From: CAZDWZ01 sp964509425
GTDB lineage: Bacteria; Bdellovibrionota_C; UBA2361; SZUA-149; CAZDWZ01
NCBI GenBank assembly: GCA_964509425.1
Contig: CAZDWZ010000016.1
Span: forward strand, 34,307-98,306
Direction of reading: 5' to 3'
DNA length: 64,000 nt
Every line of letters begins with the position of its first letter. Position 1 is the stretch's first letter. Made by a program: the position numbers and the translations under genes. Below, in pieces: positions 41,722 to 49,264 of the stretch. Under the pieces are notes generated by a model. The model had not been told where the DNA came from. It was given only the letters and a program-made list of their open reading frames with translations, and ran no database searches.

Positions 41722-43119
41722 TTAAAACTCTGCGCTGCCGGGGGTTCTGGGGAAGGGAATCACATCGCGGATATTCTGCATTCCGGTGAGGTACATCACG
41801 AGCCGCTCGAATCCGAGTCCGAAACCCGCGTGGGGCGCGCTGCCGAAGCGGCGGGTGTCTAAGTACCACCAATAGTGGTCGATCGGGAGATTGCACTCCT
41901 TGATGCGGCGCTCGAGGACATCGAGGCGCTCTTCTCTCTGAGAGCCGCCGATGATTTCGCCGAGTCGTGGAACGAGGAGGTCCATGGCGGAGACTGTTTT
42001 TTCTCCCTCATCGAGGCGCATGTAAAACGCCTTAATCTCTTTGGGATAATTGGTCACGAATACCGGTCCTCCGACGTATTCCTCGGAGAGGAAGCGTTCG
42101 TGCTCCGTTTGAATGTCCATCCCCCAGGAGACGCCGTGCTCGAATTTTTTCCCTGATTTTTCAAGAACCGAGATCGCATCGGTATACGACATATTCTTGA
42201 ATTCTGCGTTTGCGACCTTTTCGAGCGAGGCGATGATTCCTTTCTCGATCCGGTCATCGAAAAATTTCAGATCTTCCCCGCAATTATCGAGGACGTAACG
42301 AAGGACGTAGCGGACAAAATCCTCGGCAAGATTCATGTTGCCGCGGAGATCGTAAAAGGCCATTTCCGGCTCGATCATCCAGAACTCGGCGAGATGGCGC
42401 GTGGTATTGGAGTTCTCCGCGCGGAACGTCGGGCCGAATGTGTAGATATCGCTGAGTGCCAGCGCGAAGAGCTCGCCTTCAAGCTGCCCGGAGACGGTAA
42501 GACTCGCGGCACGTCCAAAGAAATCTTTTTCGAAGTTAACTCCGGACTGACCTTTTTCGAGCTTTGCGAGATCGAGGGTCGTGACTTGAAACATCTGGCC
42601 CGCTCCCTCGCAGTCGGAAGTGGTGATGATGGGCGTGTGAAGATAGACGAACCCGCGCTCATTAAAAAACTTGTGAACCGCAAACGCTGCCGCGTGGCGC
42701 ACTCGGAAGACGCAACCGAAAGTATTGGTACGAGGACGGAGGTGCGCAATCTCCCGGAGAAACTCCATTGAGTGTCCCTTTTTCTGGAGCGGATATTTCT
42801 CGGGATCCGCGGCGCCGAGCAGAACAACTTGTGCAGCGCGGAGCTCGACTCTCTGTCCCTTTCCCGGAGACTCGACGAGTTTTCCGGCAACCTGTATCGC
42901 CGCTCCGGTGAATGCTTGGAGCACGGTTGAGTCGTATTCTGGAAGCGCCCGCTCGGCGACAATTTGAAGGTTGCTGAGGCAGCTTCCGTCGTTTAGTTCA
43001 AGAAATGAAAATTCTTTCGAATCGCGTCGAGTGCGAATCCAGCCTGAGACGGAAACTTCGGTGCCCGGTGCTCCGTTTGCGAGGACGTCTTTAATTCGTG
43101 TTCGTTTATCCAGTTTCAT
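41722..43119 (-). CDS. asnS: asparaginyl-tRNA synthetase
   Basis: The product of about 465 residues has an N-terminal OB-fold anticodon domain (VSVSGWIRTRRDSKEFSFLE), class II motif 2 (GPTFRAENSNTTRHLAEFWM) and motif 3 (GFGLGFERLVMYL). The Asn-type details (SNTTRHLAEFWMIEPE) distinguish it from AspRS. It charges tRNA-Asn with asparagine. The ATG at 43119 follows a GGAAGGGG ribosome site and is preferred over a GTG at 43128. Dispersed repeats flank both ends. Confidence 0.95.
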   Translation of the reverse strand: MKLDKRTRIKDVLANGAPGTEVSVSGWIRTRRDSKEFSFLELNDGSCLSNLQIVAERALPEYDSTVLQAFTGAAIQVAGKLVESPGKGQRVELRAAQVVLLGAADPEKYPLQKKGHSMEFLREIAHLRPRTNTFGCVFRVRHAAAFAVHKFFNERGFVYLHTPIITTSDCEGAGQMFQVTTLDLAKLEKGQSGVNFEKDFFGRAASLTVSGQLEGELFALALSDIYTFGPTFRAENSNTTRHLAEFWMIEPEMAFYDLRGNMNLAEDFVRYVLRYVLDNCGEDLKFFDDRIEKGIIASLEKVANAEFKNMSYTDAISVLEKSGKKFEHGVSWGMDIQTEHERFLSEEYVGGPVFVTNYPKEIKAFYMRLDEGEKTVSAMDLLVPRLGEIIGGSQREERLDVLERRIKECNLPIDHYWWYLDTRRFGSAPHAGFGLGFERLVMYLTGMQNIRDVIPFPRTPGSAEF

Positions 43120-43208
43120 GAAATACACCCCTTCCGCGCGCCGGGCGCTGAGACAAAGCTAATCTGCAAGAAACTAAATCCGCTTGGAATAAAAAAAGCA
43201 ATCCCCAC

Positions 43209-43356
43209 GCCTCTGTGAATACTCTGTGCCTCAGTGCCTCTGTGGTTCAAGAGGCGTCGCGGGCCAGGTCGTATCGACATCGCATTTCGTCCTCCTGTTT
43301 AACCACAGAGGCACGGAGACACGGAGACACAGAGACACGGAGCTTGCACAGAGATG
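43209..43356. repeat. dispersed CACAGAG inverted repeat, copy F
   Basis: The left arm (CTCTGTGCCTCAGTGCCTC then TGTGGTTCAA) and right arm (TTTAACCACAGAGGCACGGA) flank a core with GGTCGTATCGAC. The right arm has expanded: the 8-bp pattern ACACGGAG/ACACAGAG is repeated four times. It ends 8 bp before the next gene's stop codon. Confidence 0.8.
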
Positions 43357-43363
43357 TGAGAAG

Positions 43364-44044
43364 CTAGCGCTTCATTTTTCCGAAAGCAGAATGCCTGCGG
43401 AGCGGCACGACGTTCGCCGGTTTGTGAGCGGCAGCTTCGTCGTCTTTCGGAGCTTCACGGCGATCTCCGACCGATGCCGAGAAACTTTTTGAAGCCGGGA
43501 ATTCCTTTTCCATCTCTCCGTCTTCAACAGCCGAGAGATACGGAGCGGTGAGCCATGACGGCTCGATTCCCTTTCTTCGCTCTCCGAACGAGACGCCGGA
43601 TGCTTTCAACACCGCACCGAGCTCGTCGCACACCGCGCGGCTTGATTGCGCGACTGCTTTTTGCCGAATGAGTTCTAGGGTCAGCTTGAAGAGGTGTGAG
43701 AACTCCTGCCTCGCGGCGGCATCTTGAAGCTCGCTCGATGCGTGTTCGACGAACTGCGCGGCTTCTTCGGTCCGCTTGAGAAATTCCAGGCGAAGCGCAA
43801 TCACGCCGTCGACCGTCGCCTGCGGCGAACCAAGTGCAAGAAGATCGTTTAGTGAGGCCCGAAGCTGATAATACGCCTTTTGCCACTCCTTTGATCTCAG
43901 TTCTCCCGCCGCTTCGGCGAGCTGAGCGTAGTTCAAGCGCTTATCCGGGCGATTCGGGGCAGAAGCGCCGTAAAGTTTCTCCGCTCTGAAAGCCCGGGCT
44001 ACCAAAACACGGAGCCGGGAGTTGACGGTGGCGTTGGATGACAT
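43364..44044 (-). CDS. hypothetical helical protein
   Basis: The 226-residue product is mostly helical in its first 150 residues (LNYAQLAEAAGELRSKEWQK; LRASLNDLLALGSPQATVDG), then polar and probably disordered, with a basic C-terminus (VVPLRRHSAFGKMKR). There is no signal peptide or membrane segment. I recognise no family. An AGGT sequence lies before the ATG. It stands alone between asnS and the sugar transferase. Confidence 0.55.
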   Translation of the reverse strand: MSSNATVNSRLRVLVARAFRAEKLYGASAPNRPDKRLNYAQLAEAAGELRSKEWQKAYYQLRASLNDLLALGSPQATVDGVIALRLEFLKRTEEAAQFVEHASSELQDAAARQEFSHLFKLTLELIRQKAVAQSSRAVCDELGAVLKASGVSFGERRKGIEPSWLTAPYLSAVEDGEMEKEFPASKSFSASVGDRREAPKDDEAAAHKPANVVPLRRHSAFGKMKR

Positions 44045-44321
44045 TCAACTACCTACAAAGACAGAGGTTTTTCTAATTCGTTCTTATCGGCACCCGCCGC
44101 CGAAGTCAAATGCAAGATAGCTTGAGCTTTTTGTAAGCAAATTGGAAGGTTACACGCGCCGAGAAGCGGCCACTCAGTCTGATACGAATAGGAATAGATA
44201 GTTGGCTGTAGGGGCGATCAGCAAAACTTGCCTTTTTCGTGTGGAATCGTAGATTACGCACCGGCTCAAGGGCCGAAAGTCAAGTGATTGTAATTTAGTC
44301 TTTGTCGTAGTGGTAAACGAG

Positions 44322-45023
44322 ATGTTCATCAGTAGAATCGGTGCAGTAAGTGATTCGACTGTTTCTTCTTCACTTCTTGAAACAGCAGACTTGGAGAACG
44401 TGGCGTTCTCCGATCTAGAATCGATTGAAAATGACGGGTACTCGCATGTGAAGCGGGTGTTCGATGTCATCGGCTCGTCGCTGATGTTGCTCGGCCTCGC
44501 GCCGGCGATGGCGATCGTCGCAGTTCTCGTTCGCCTCTCCTCTCCGGGACCGATAATCTTTCGTCAGGTTCGGATGACCGACGGAGGCCGGACCTTCACG
44601 ATGTTGAAATTTAGAACGATGCGTTCAGACGCCGAAGTTGGAACCGGCGCCGTGTGGGCATCAAAGAACGATTCACGAATCACGGGAATCGGTAACTTCC
44701 TCCGAAAGACTCGGTTGGACGAGCTTCCGCAACTGTTGAACGTCCTCCGCGGCGACATGAGCCTCATCGGCCCAAGACCGGAGCGACCGGAAATGGTCGG
44801 AGTTCTCGAACAAGAGCTCCCGTCTTTCCACAAGCGTCACCAAGTACGCGCCGGAATCACCGGCCTCGCTCAAGTTGAGCACGGATATGCTGGATGCACC
44901 GAAAGCTACCGGCGAAAGCTCGCGCTCGATCTTCTCTACGTAAAGCGCCGTTGTCTGTTGCTCGATCTCCGGATCGCAGTGCGGACGGTGTTTGTCGTCT
45001 TCACTGGAAACGGCGCTCGATAG
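44322..45023 (+). CDS. initiating sugar-phosphate transferase (WcaJ/PglC-like)
   Basis: The product of about 233 residues has a variable 45-residue N-terminus, one membrane segment (KRVFDVIGSSLMLLGLAPAM) and the bacterial sugar transferase signature: LSSPGPIIFRQVR, MLKFRTMRSDAE, RKTRLDELPQLLNVLRGDMS and LIGPRPERPE. It transfers a sugar-1-phosphate to undecaprenyl phosphate, the first step of a capsule, exopolysaccharide or O-antigen unit. The short N-terminus means the minimal catalytic form without the WcaJ membrane bundle. Two glycosyltransferase genes follow about 850 bp away. Confidence 0.9.
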   Translation: MFISRIGAVSDSTVSSSLLETADLENVAFSDLESIENDGYSHVKRVFDVIGSSLMLLGLAPAMAIVAVLVRLSSPGPIIFRQVRMTDGGRTFTMLKFRTMRSDAEVGTGAVWASKNDSRITGIGNFLRKTRLDELPQLLNVLRGDMSLIGPRPERPEMVGVLEQELPSFHKRHQVRAGITGLAQVEHGYAGCTESYRRKLALDLLYVKRRCLLLDLRIAVRTVFVVFTGNGAR

Positions 45024-45047
45024 AGCGCCGGAATCCGGCACTTCCGC

Positions 45048-45437
45048 TTACCCCACTTCTCTATTCTCAGATCTAATCTTTTTTTCTTTCTTGAACTCGG
45101 CCTTCACCTTCGTGTGAATTCCTCCGCGGATGTTGAAATCCCCAGTGACACACATATATCTCGGCGAAGTGGCTTGGACGAGATCGTCCAAGATTCGGTT
45201 GGTGACGGCCTCGTGAAACGCGCCCTCATTCCGGTAGGACCAGAGATAGAGCTTCAGGGATTTCAGTTCCACGCAGAGTTCATCCGGCACATATCGGATC
45301 TCAAAGCTCGCAAAGTCCGGTTGGCCGGTCATCGGGCAGATGCACGTGAACTCAGGGCAGTGAAAACTGATCTCATAGTCACGTCCAGAATTCGGATTCG
45401 GAAAGGTGAGAAGTTCCTTAGATGGCTTCGTCGACAT
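45048..45437 (-). CDS. queF: NADPH-dependent 7-cyano-7-deazaguanine reductase
   Basis: The 129-residue product is a short type I QueF. It shows EFTCICPMTGQPDFASFEIR with the nucleophilic Cys and adjacent Asp, the family motif VELKSLKLYLWSYRNEGAFH, and the Glu in the second half. It reduces preQ0 to preQ1 for queuosine in tRNA. The ATG at 45437 gives the normal length; a longer frame upstream overlaps the zinc-ribbon-like gene and is not used. It lies 7 bp after that gene, so they form an operon. Confidence 0.93.
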   Translation of the reverse strand: MSTKPSKELLTFPNPNSGRDYEISFHCPEFTCICPMTGQPDFASFEIRYVPDELCVELKSLKLYLWSYRNEGAFHEAVTNRILDDLVQATSPRYMCVTGDFNIRGGIHTKVKAEFKKEKKIRSENREVG

Positions 45438-45444
45438 AGAAACG

Positions 45445-45774
45445 TTACAGCCCCTTCTTCTGCGGAGTTGCGAGCGCGCGGAAAAAGCCTTGAAGCCATC
45501 CTTCTTGAGCGGCGTCGGGAGATTGCTGGTCGGTCGCAATTTGCATAAGCTGCTCGAGCTCACCGGCATCAAGCCAGACACCGCCACTTTTCGGGCAACG
45601 ATCGATTACCACGCCGTTTAGAGTGAATTTCTCCATCGGTTCTCCAGTGATCGGACTCATTCGAGGCTTTTCGGAGGTCGTCATCTTGCCGAGACGCTCC
45701 AACGCTTCTTGATCCTTTTTCGCGAAGTAAGAATCTTCCTTTGCCTTCCGCATTTCGTCCCAAGAATTGCTCAT
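45445..45774 (-). CDS. degenerate zf-TFIIB-like small protein
   Basis: The ATG at 45774 follows a GGAGAG ribosome site and gives 109 residues. The middle (VVIDRCPKSGGVWLDAGELE) matches the second half of zf-TFIIB-type zinc ribbons, where the norm is CPxCGGxWLDxGE. The first Cys pair is replaced by MSPITGEPM and the second keeps only one Cys, so the metal site is probably lost. The family's function is unknown. It is the first gene of an operon with queF. Confidence 0.75.
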   Translation of the reverse strand: MSNSWDEMRKAKEDSYFAKKDQEALERLGKMTTSEKPRMSPITGEPMEKFTLNGVVIDRCPKSGGVWLDAGELEQLMQIATDQQSPDAAQEGWLQGFFRALATPQKKGL

Positions 45775-45865
45775 AGTAGCGCTCTCCATAATATCTTTGA
45801 ACCCGACGATGGGTTGTGTGTAGCATAGATTCGTCAGGAAACAAGGAGCGAGAGGGGGCCCCGAA

Positions 45866-47002
45866 GTGAATGCGAAAGTCGTCGTCATCGGACCTTCGTC
45901 GGCTCGATACAAAGGGGGAATCGCGCTCTTCGCGACCCGGTTATCCGAAGCGCTCGCCGAGTTTTGCGCGGTTGAATTCAAGACCTGGAATCGAATGTAT
46001 CCGACCTCGTCGCGGATGCTTCCAGGAGCGGTAATCTCGAGCGATCCATCGCAACTTGATTTTCTATGCCCCTCAACTTGGCGTAACGCTGCTCGAGAGA
46101 TCGCGGAGCTTTCGCCGGCGGCGATTCTCATCAATTGGGTTCATCCGATTCACACTCCCGTATTCCGGCGGCTGTTGTCTAATCTCCGTGAATTCCCGGT
46201 TTGGGTCATTTGTCATAACGTCGCTCCGCACGAACCGCTGCCCGGAATGATCGCTGTTACTCAATGGGCGCTTAAAGATTGCACCGGCATCGTCGTTCAC
46301 GCAGAATCCGCGGAAATTCAGGCGCGCGCGATGTTTCCAGGGAAACCCCTCGTCCGGCTGTTCCTTCCGCCGCTCGAAATCCCGCCGCAGATTCTCGAAC
46401 CCGCACCCGGCGATACCGGCTTGGGACAGAACCCGGAAGCTCCTGCACGCTTTATTTTCTTTGGGCATCTGAGACCGTATAAAGGGCTGGAAACGCTCCT
46501 TGATGCATTCGCACTTCTGAAAAAAGAACTCCCGCACGTAACACTCACCATTGCGGGTGAGCCGTTTACCGGCTCTCCCGTCCCCGGCGCGTCGAAGCGT
46601 TATCTCGGCCGGTTGCGGGAGAAAATTGTGGAGCTCGCCCTCTCGAGAGATGTTGAGCTTATCGCGGAATATCTGCCGGACGAAAAACTCTCCGATCTTC
46701 TCATGCAGTCGCATGTCGCGGTCTTTCCCTTTCTTTCGGTAACGCCGTCAGCGAGTGTTGTCACAGCTCTAGAATACGGGCTTCCGGTCATCGTGAGCAG
46801 ATTCCCAGGCGTGATGGAATTCGTAAAAGTTGGTATTAATGGCCGATTTGCGGACCCGGGAGATCCCCAGAGTCTCGCTGAATCGATGAGAGAACTTTCG
46901 ATGCACTTGCCTTCAAAAAAATCGGTTCGAGAGAGCATGCAGGAGTATTCTTGGCAATCATACGCGAAGAAAATCCTCCGTGAGATCGGTTACACCGCAT
47001 GA
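45866..47002 (+). CDS. GT4-family glycosyltransferase
   Basis: The 378-residue product starts at GTG 45866 behind an AAGGAG/GAGAGGGGG region. It has the two-Rossmann GT-B layout: VVVIGPSSARYKGGIALFAT at the start and the donor-site half with FFGHLRPYKGLETLLDAF and VFPFLSVTPSASVVTALEYG, the E-x7-E-like region of GT4. It probably adds a sugar to a surface polysaccharide. Its stop overlaps the next start by 4 bp (ATGA), so the two glycosyltransferases are translationally coupled. Confidence 0.88.
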   Translation: MNAKVVVIGPSSARYKGGIALFATRLSEALAEFCAVEFKTWNRMYPTSSRMLPGAVISSDPSQLDFLCPSTWRNAAREIAELSPAAILINWVHPIHTPVFRRLLSNLREFPVWVICHNVAPHEPLPGMIAVTQWALKDCTGIVVHAESAEIQARAMFPGKPLVRLFLPPLEIPPQILEPAPGDTGLGQNPEAPARFIFFGHLRPYKGLETLLDAFALLKKELPHVTLTIAGEPFTGSPVPGASKRYLGRLREKIVELALSRDVELIAEYLPDEKLSDLLMQSHVAVFPFLSVTPSASVVTALEYGLPVIVSRFPGVMEFVKVGINGRFADPGDPQSLAESMRELSMHLPSKKSVRESMQEYSWQSYAKKILREIGYTA

Positions 47003-47961
47003 AACTCGTCATTCAGATCCCGTGTTACAACGAAGCGCCCACATTGCCGCTTGTATTCGAGTCGCTCCCGTCGGCGATTCCCGGGATCGAAAAGCTCGAG
47101 GTCCAGGTCATTGACGATGCGTCGACCGACGGCACGGCCGAAGTCGCGAAGGCCCTCGGTGCTTCGCGGGTTATTCAAATCCCGGGACCAAACCGGCGAT
47201 GGCTGGGCCGCGCCTTTCAAACCGGCGTGAATGCGGCTCTCGAGGCCGGCGCCGATATCCTCGTCAACACCGACGGTGATAATCAATATCCTTCGAAGAA
47301 CATCCCCGAGCTCATCGCCCCGATACTCGCCGGCAGGGCCGATATCGTCATCGGCGATCGCAATCCCTCCCAGAGTCCGGAATTCTCGCGGATGAAGCAG
47401 TTTCTTCAATGGACTGGAAACGGAGTCGTCTCCGCACTCACCGGCCTCGACAGTCCGGACGCCGTGAGCGGTTTCCGAGCGTATAGCCGCGAGGCGCTGC
47501 TCCACCTTCCCGTGCTCACCAACTATACCTACACGGTAGACACGCTGATTCAAGCGCATGCCAAGGGCCTCGCGGTCGTGTGGGTGAAGATCGAGACGAA
47601 TCCCCCGACTCGAGAGTCGCGCCTCATCCGAAATATTTGGGAGAAGGCCTTCCGGTCGGGCTTGAATGCGCTCAGGCTTTATACGGTGTTCGCGCCGCTT
47701 CGGGCGTTCTCGTTTGCTGCAACGCTATTTCTCACCCCCGCGGTGTTCCTCCTCTGCCGCTTTTTCTATTTCTATCTCTTTGTCCCTGCTCAAGCAGCGG
47801 GACATGTTCAGTCGGTGGTCGTCGGTGCCGCACTCCTCGTCATTGCAGCCCTCTTTTTCCTCTTCGGTATGATCGGGGAACTGCTCGCCGTGAACCGAAT
47901 TCTCATCGAACAGACGCTCTCTCGGATTCGGCGGCTTGAGAGTGAGCGCGAGAGGGGATAG
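46999..47961 (+). CDS. GT2-family (DPM1/DPG synthase-like) glycosyltransferase
   Basis: The 320-residue product has a GT-A domain: LVIQIPCYNEAPTLPLVFES, VIDDASTDGTAEVA and the DxD-bearing VNTDGDNQYPSKNI, followed by SGFRAYSREALL. Two C-terminal membrane segments (about 236-262 and 270-295) resemble dolichyl/polyprenyl-phosphate sugar transferases. It likely makes a lipid-linked sugar or extends one at the membrane. It is coupled to the preceding GT4 gene. Confidence 0.88.
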   Translation: MKLVIQIPCYNEAPTLPLVFESLPSAIPGIEKLEVQVIDDASTDGTAEVAKALGASRVIQIPGPNRRWLGRAFQTGVNAALEAGADILVNTDGDNQYPSKNIPELIAPILAGRADIVIGDRNPSQSPEFSRMKQFLQWTGNGVVSALTGLDSPDAVSGFRAYSREALLHLPVLTNYTYTVDTLIQAHAKGLAVVWVKIETNPPTRESRLIRNIWEKAFRSGLNALRLYTVFAPLRAFSFAATLFLTPAVFLLCRFFYFYLFVPAQAAGHVQSVVVGAALLVIAALFFLFGMIGELLAVNRILIEQTLSRIRRLESERERG

Positions 47962-48035
47962 GGTAGCCCCGGCAAATGTGTTTCCTCCATAGTTTAGGAA
48001 CCCGGCGGAGCCTCCCCCCGCACGGGCCAGGAAAA

Positions 48036-48518
48036 ATGATAAAACGAATTCTAATTTCTCTGCTGCTTTTCGTATCCGGTTGTTCGACAATTGTCGGAAA
48101 TGACCTCACACCGGAAGCGAAATCAACGGTCTACCGGGTAAGCCAACAGTATTTGGGGAATGTGATTCTCGGCCGAGAGCCGGTCATTGCGCAGTTCATT
48201 GCGTGGTCCGATTTTCTCGGGAGCGGCAGCAGCCGAATCACGCATGACGAATTCTCGCGCCAACTGAAAATGCTCAACCAAAAATATCCTCCGACGGATC
48301 AAAACCATCCGCTGTTGGGCTTGAAGCTCACCAAGATCAGTAACTCCGGAAACTTCGCAACAATTTATTTCGAGAAGGCGGACGGGTCTTCCAAGGACGA
48401 GATATGGATCAGTATGTTGTGGTCGGGAAACGGGTGGATCATCGTTGAGGATTCACTTTTCGGGAAGGACAAACTCTTTGCAAAGATGTTCCCCCCTCCT
48501 GCTGATGAAAACTCCTAA
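48036..48518 (+). CDS. hypothetical lipoprotein
   Basis: The ATG at 48036 follows an AGGAAAA ribosome site and gives 160 residues with a lipobox (LLLFVSGCST, Cys near residue 16). The mature part is a mix of helix and strands, ending in a Pro-rich tail. No family is recognised. It follows the GT2 gene by 75 bp and may be co-transcribed. Confidence 0.65.
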   Translation: MIKRILISLLLFVSGCSTIVGNDLTPEAKSTVYRVSQQYLGNVILGREPVIAQFIAWSDFLGSGSSRITHDEFSRQLKMLNQKYPPTDQNHPLLGLKLTKISNSGNFATIYFEKADGSSKDEIWISMLWSGNGWIIVEDSLFGKDKLFAKMFPPPADENS

Positions 48519-48539
48519 ACGCTTCTTAAGGACTCGCAC

Positions 48540-49256
48540 ATGAATCGAAAAACTACATTTGCCTTCACACTTCTCGCGACGACTTTGCTCGCCGGAATCT
48601 GGGAATCCGCAGAGGCCGGAACGACCAAGAAGCCGACCTCGACGAAGGCCGCGTTGAAGGCCCGTTCAGGAAAGCAGAGAAATGGCGCTCACCAGGCTTC
48701 GGGCACTTCACGAGCCGGAAAGAGCGGTCCCGCAGCGGCCCCGGTTGACGATATTGACCGCGGTTGGCAGGCGGTCGCGAACTGGCAACCGGTTGAGGCC
48801 CTACGACTATTCGACAAAGCGTCGGCGAAGAATCCGAACGCCTACCGCTTGATGTGGGGCTACGGCGCGGCGCTCGGTCAGCAGGCCAAATTCCCGGAAT
48901 CCATAAAGTGGTTCGAACGAGCGGTTGAGAAATATCCGTCGAACAGCCGGCTCCTTTCGGATTTCGGCTTCGCGTATATGAGCTGGGGAGTGTATCAAGC
49001 GAGGACCGCGAAACAGCCGCAAGAACAGCAAGCAGCCGGCCGTTATTGGGCTGCGGCCGAAACGAAGTTCGGCGAGTCACTGAAGCTCGATCCAAAAGAA
49101 TCAATGACCTACAGCCGGCTCGCGATGTTGAGCTACTACCGGGGGGATTATCCGCTCGCGTGGAAAAACGTGAAGCAGAGTCAGAAGCTCGGCGGCGAAC
49201 AGCTCGATCCGCAGTTCGTGAATGATCTCGCGAAGCGGATGCCGGAGCCCAAGTAA
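48540..49256 (+). CDS. secreted TPR-repeat protein
   Basis: The 238-residue product has a signal peptide (LLATTLLAGIWESAEA), a Lys/Thr/Ala-rich linker to residue 70, and three to four TPR-like helix pairs (GWQAVANWQPVEALRLFDKA; KFPESIKWFERAVEKYPSNS; SRLAMLSYYRGDYPLAWKNV). A role in protein contacts in the periplasm is likely. It is 21 bp after the lipoprotein gene and 8 bp before the UbiD-family gene, so all three may share an mRNA. Confidence 0.75.
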   Translation: MNRKTTFAFTLLATTLLAGIWESAEAGTTKKPTSTKAALKARSGKQRNGAHQASGTSRAGKSGPAAAPVDDIDRGWQAVANWQPVEALRLFDKASAKNPNAYRLMWGYGAALGQQAKFPESIKWFERAVEKYPSNSRLLSDFGFAYMSWGVYQARTAKQPQEQQAAGRYWAAAETKFGESLKLDPKESMTYSRLAMLSYYRGDYPLAWKNVKQSQKLGGEQLDPQFVNDLAKRMPEPK

Positions 49257-49264
49257 GGCGCAAC

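Noticed and set aside
24371..43356. CRISPR array made of the CACAGAG repeats
   Set aside because: Copies are kilobases apart, inverted, differ in arms, and have no regular spacers; no cas genes are present.
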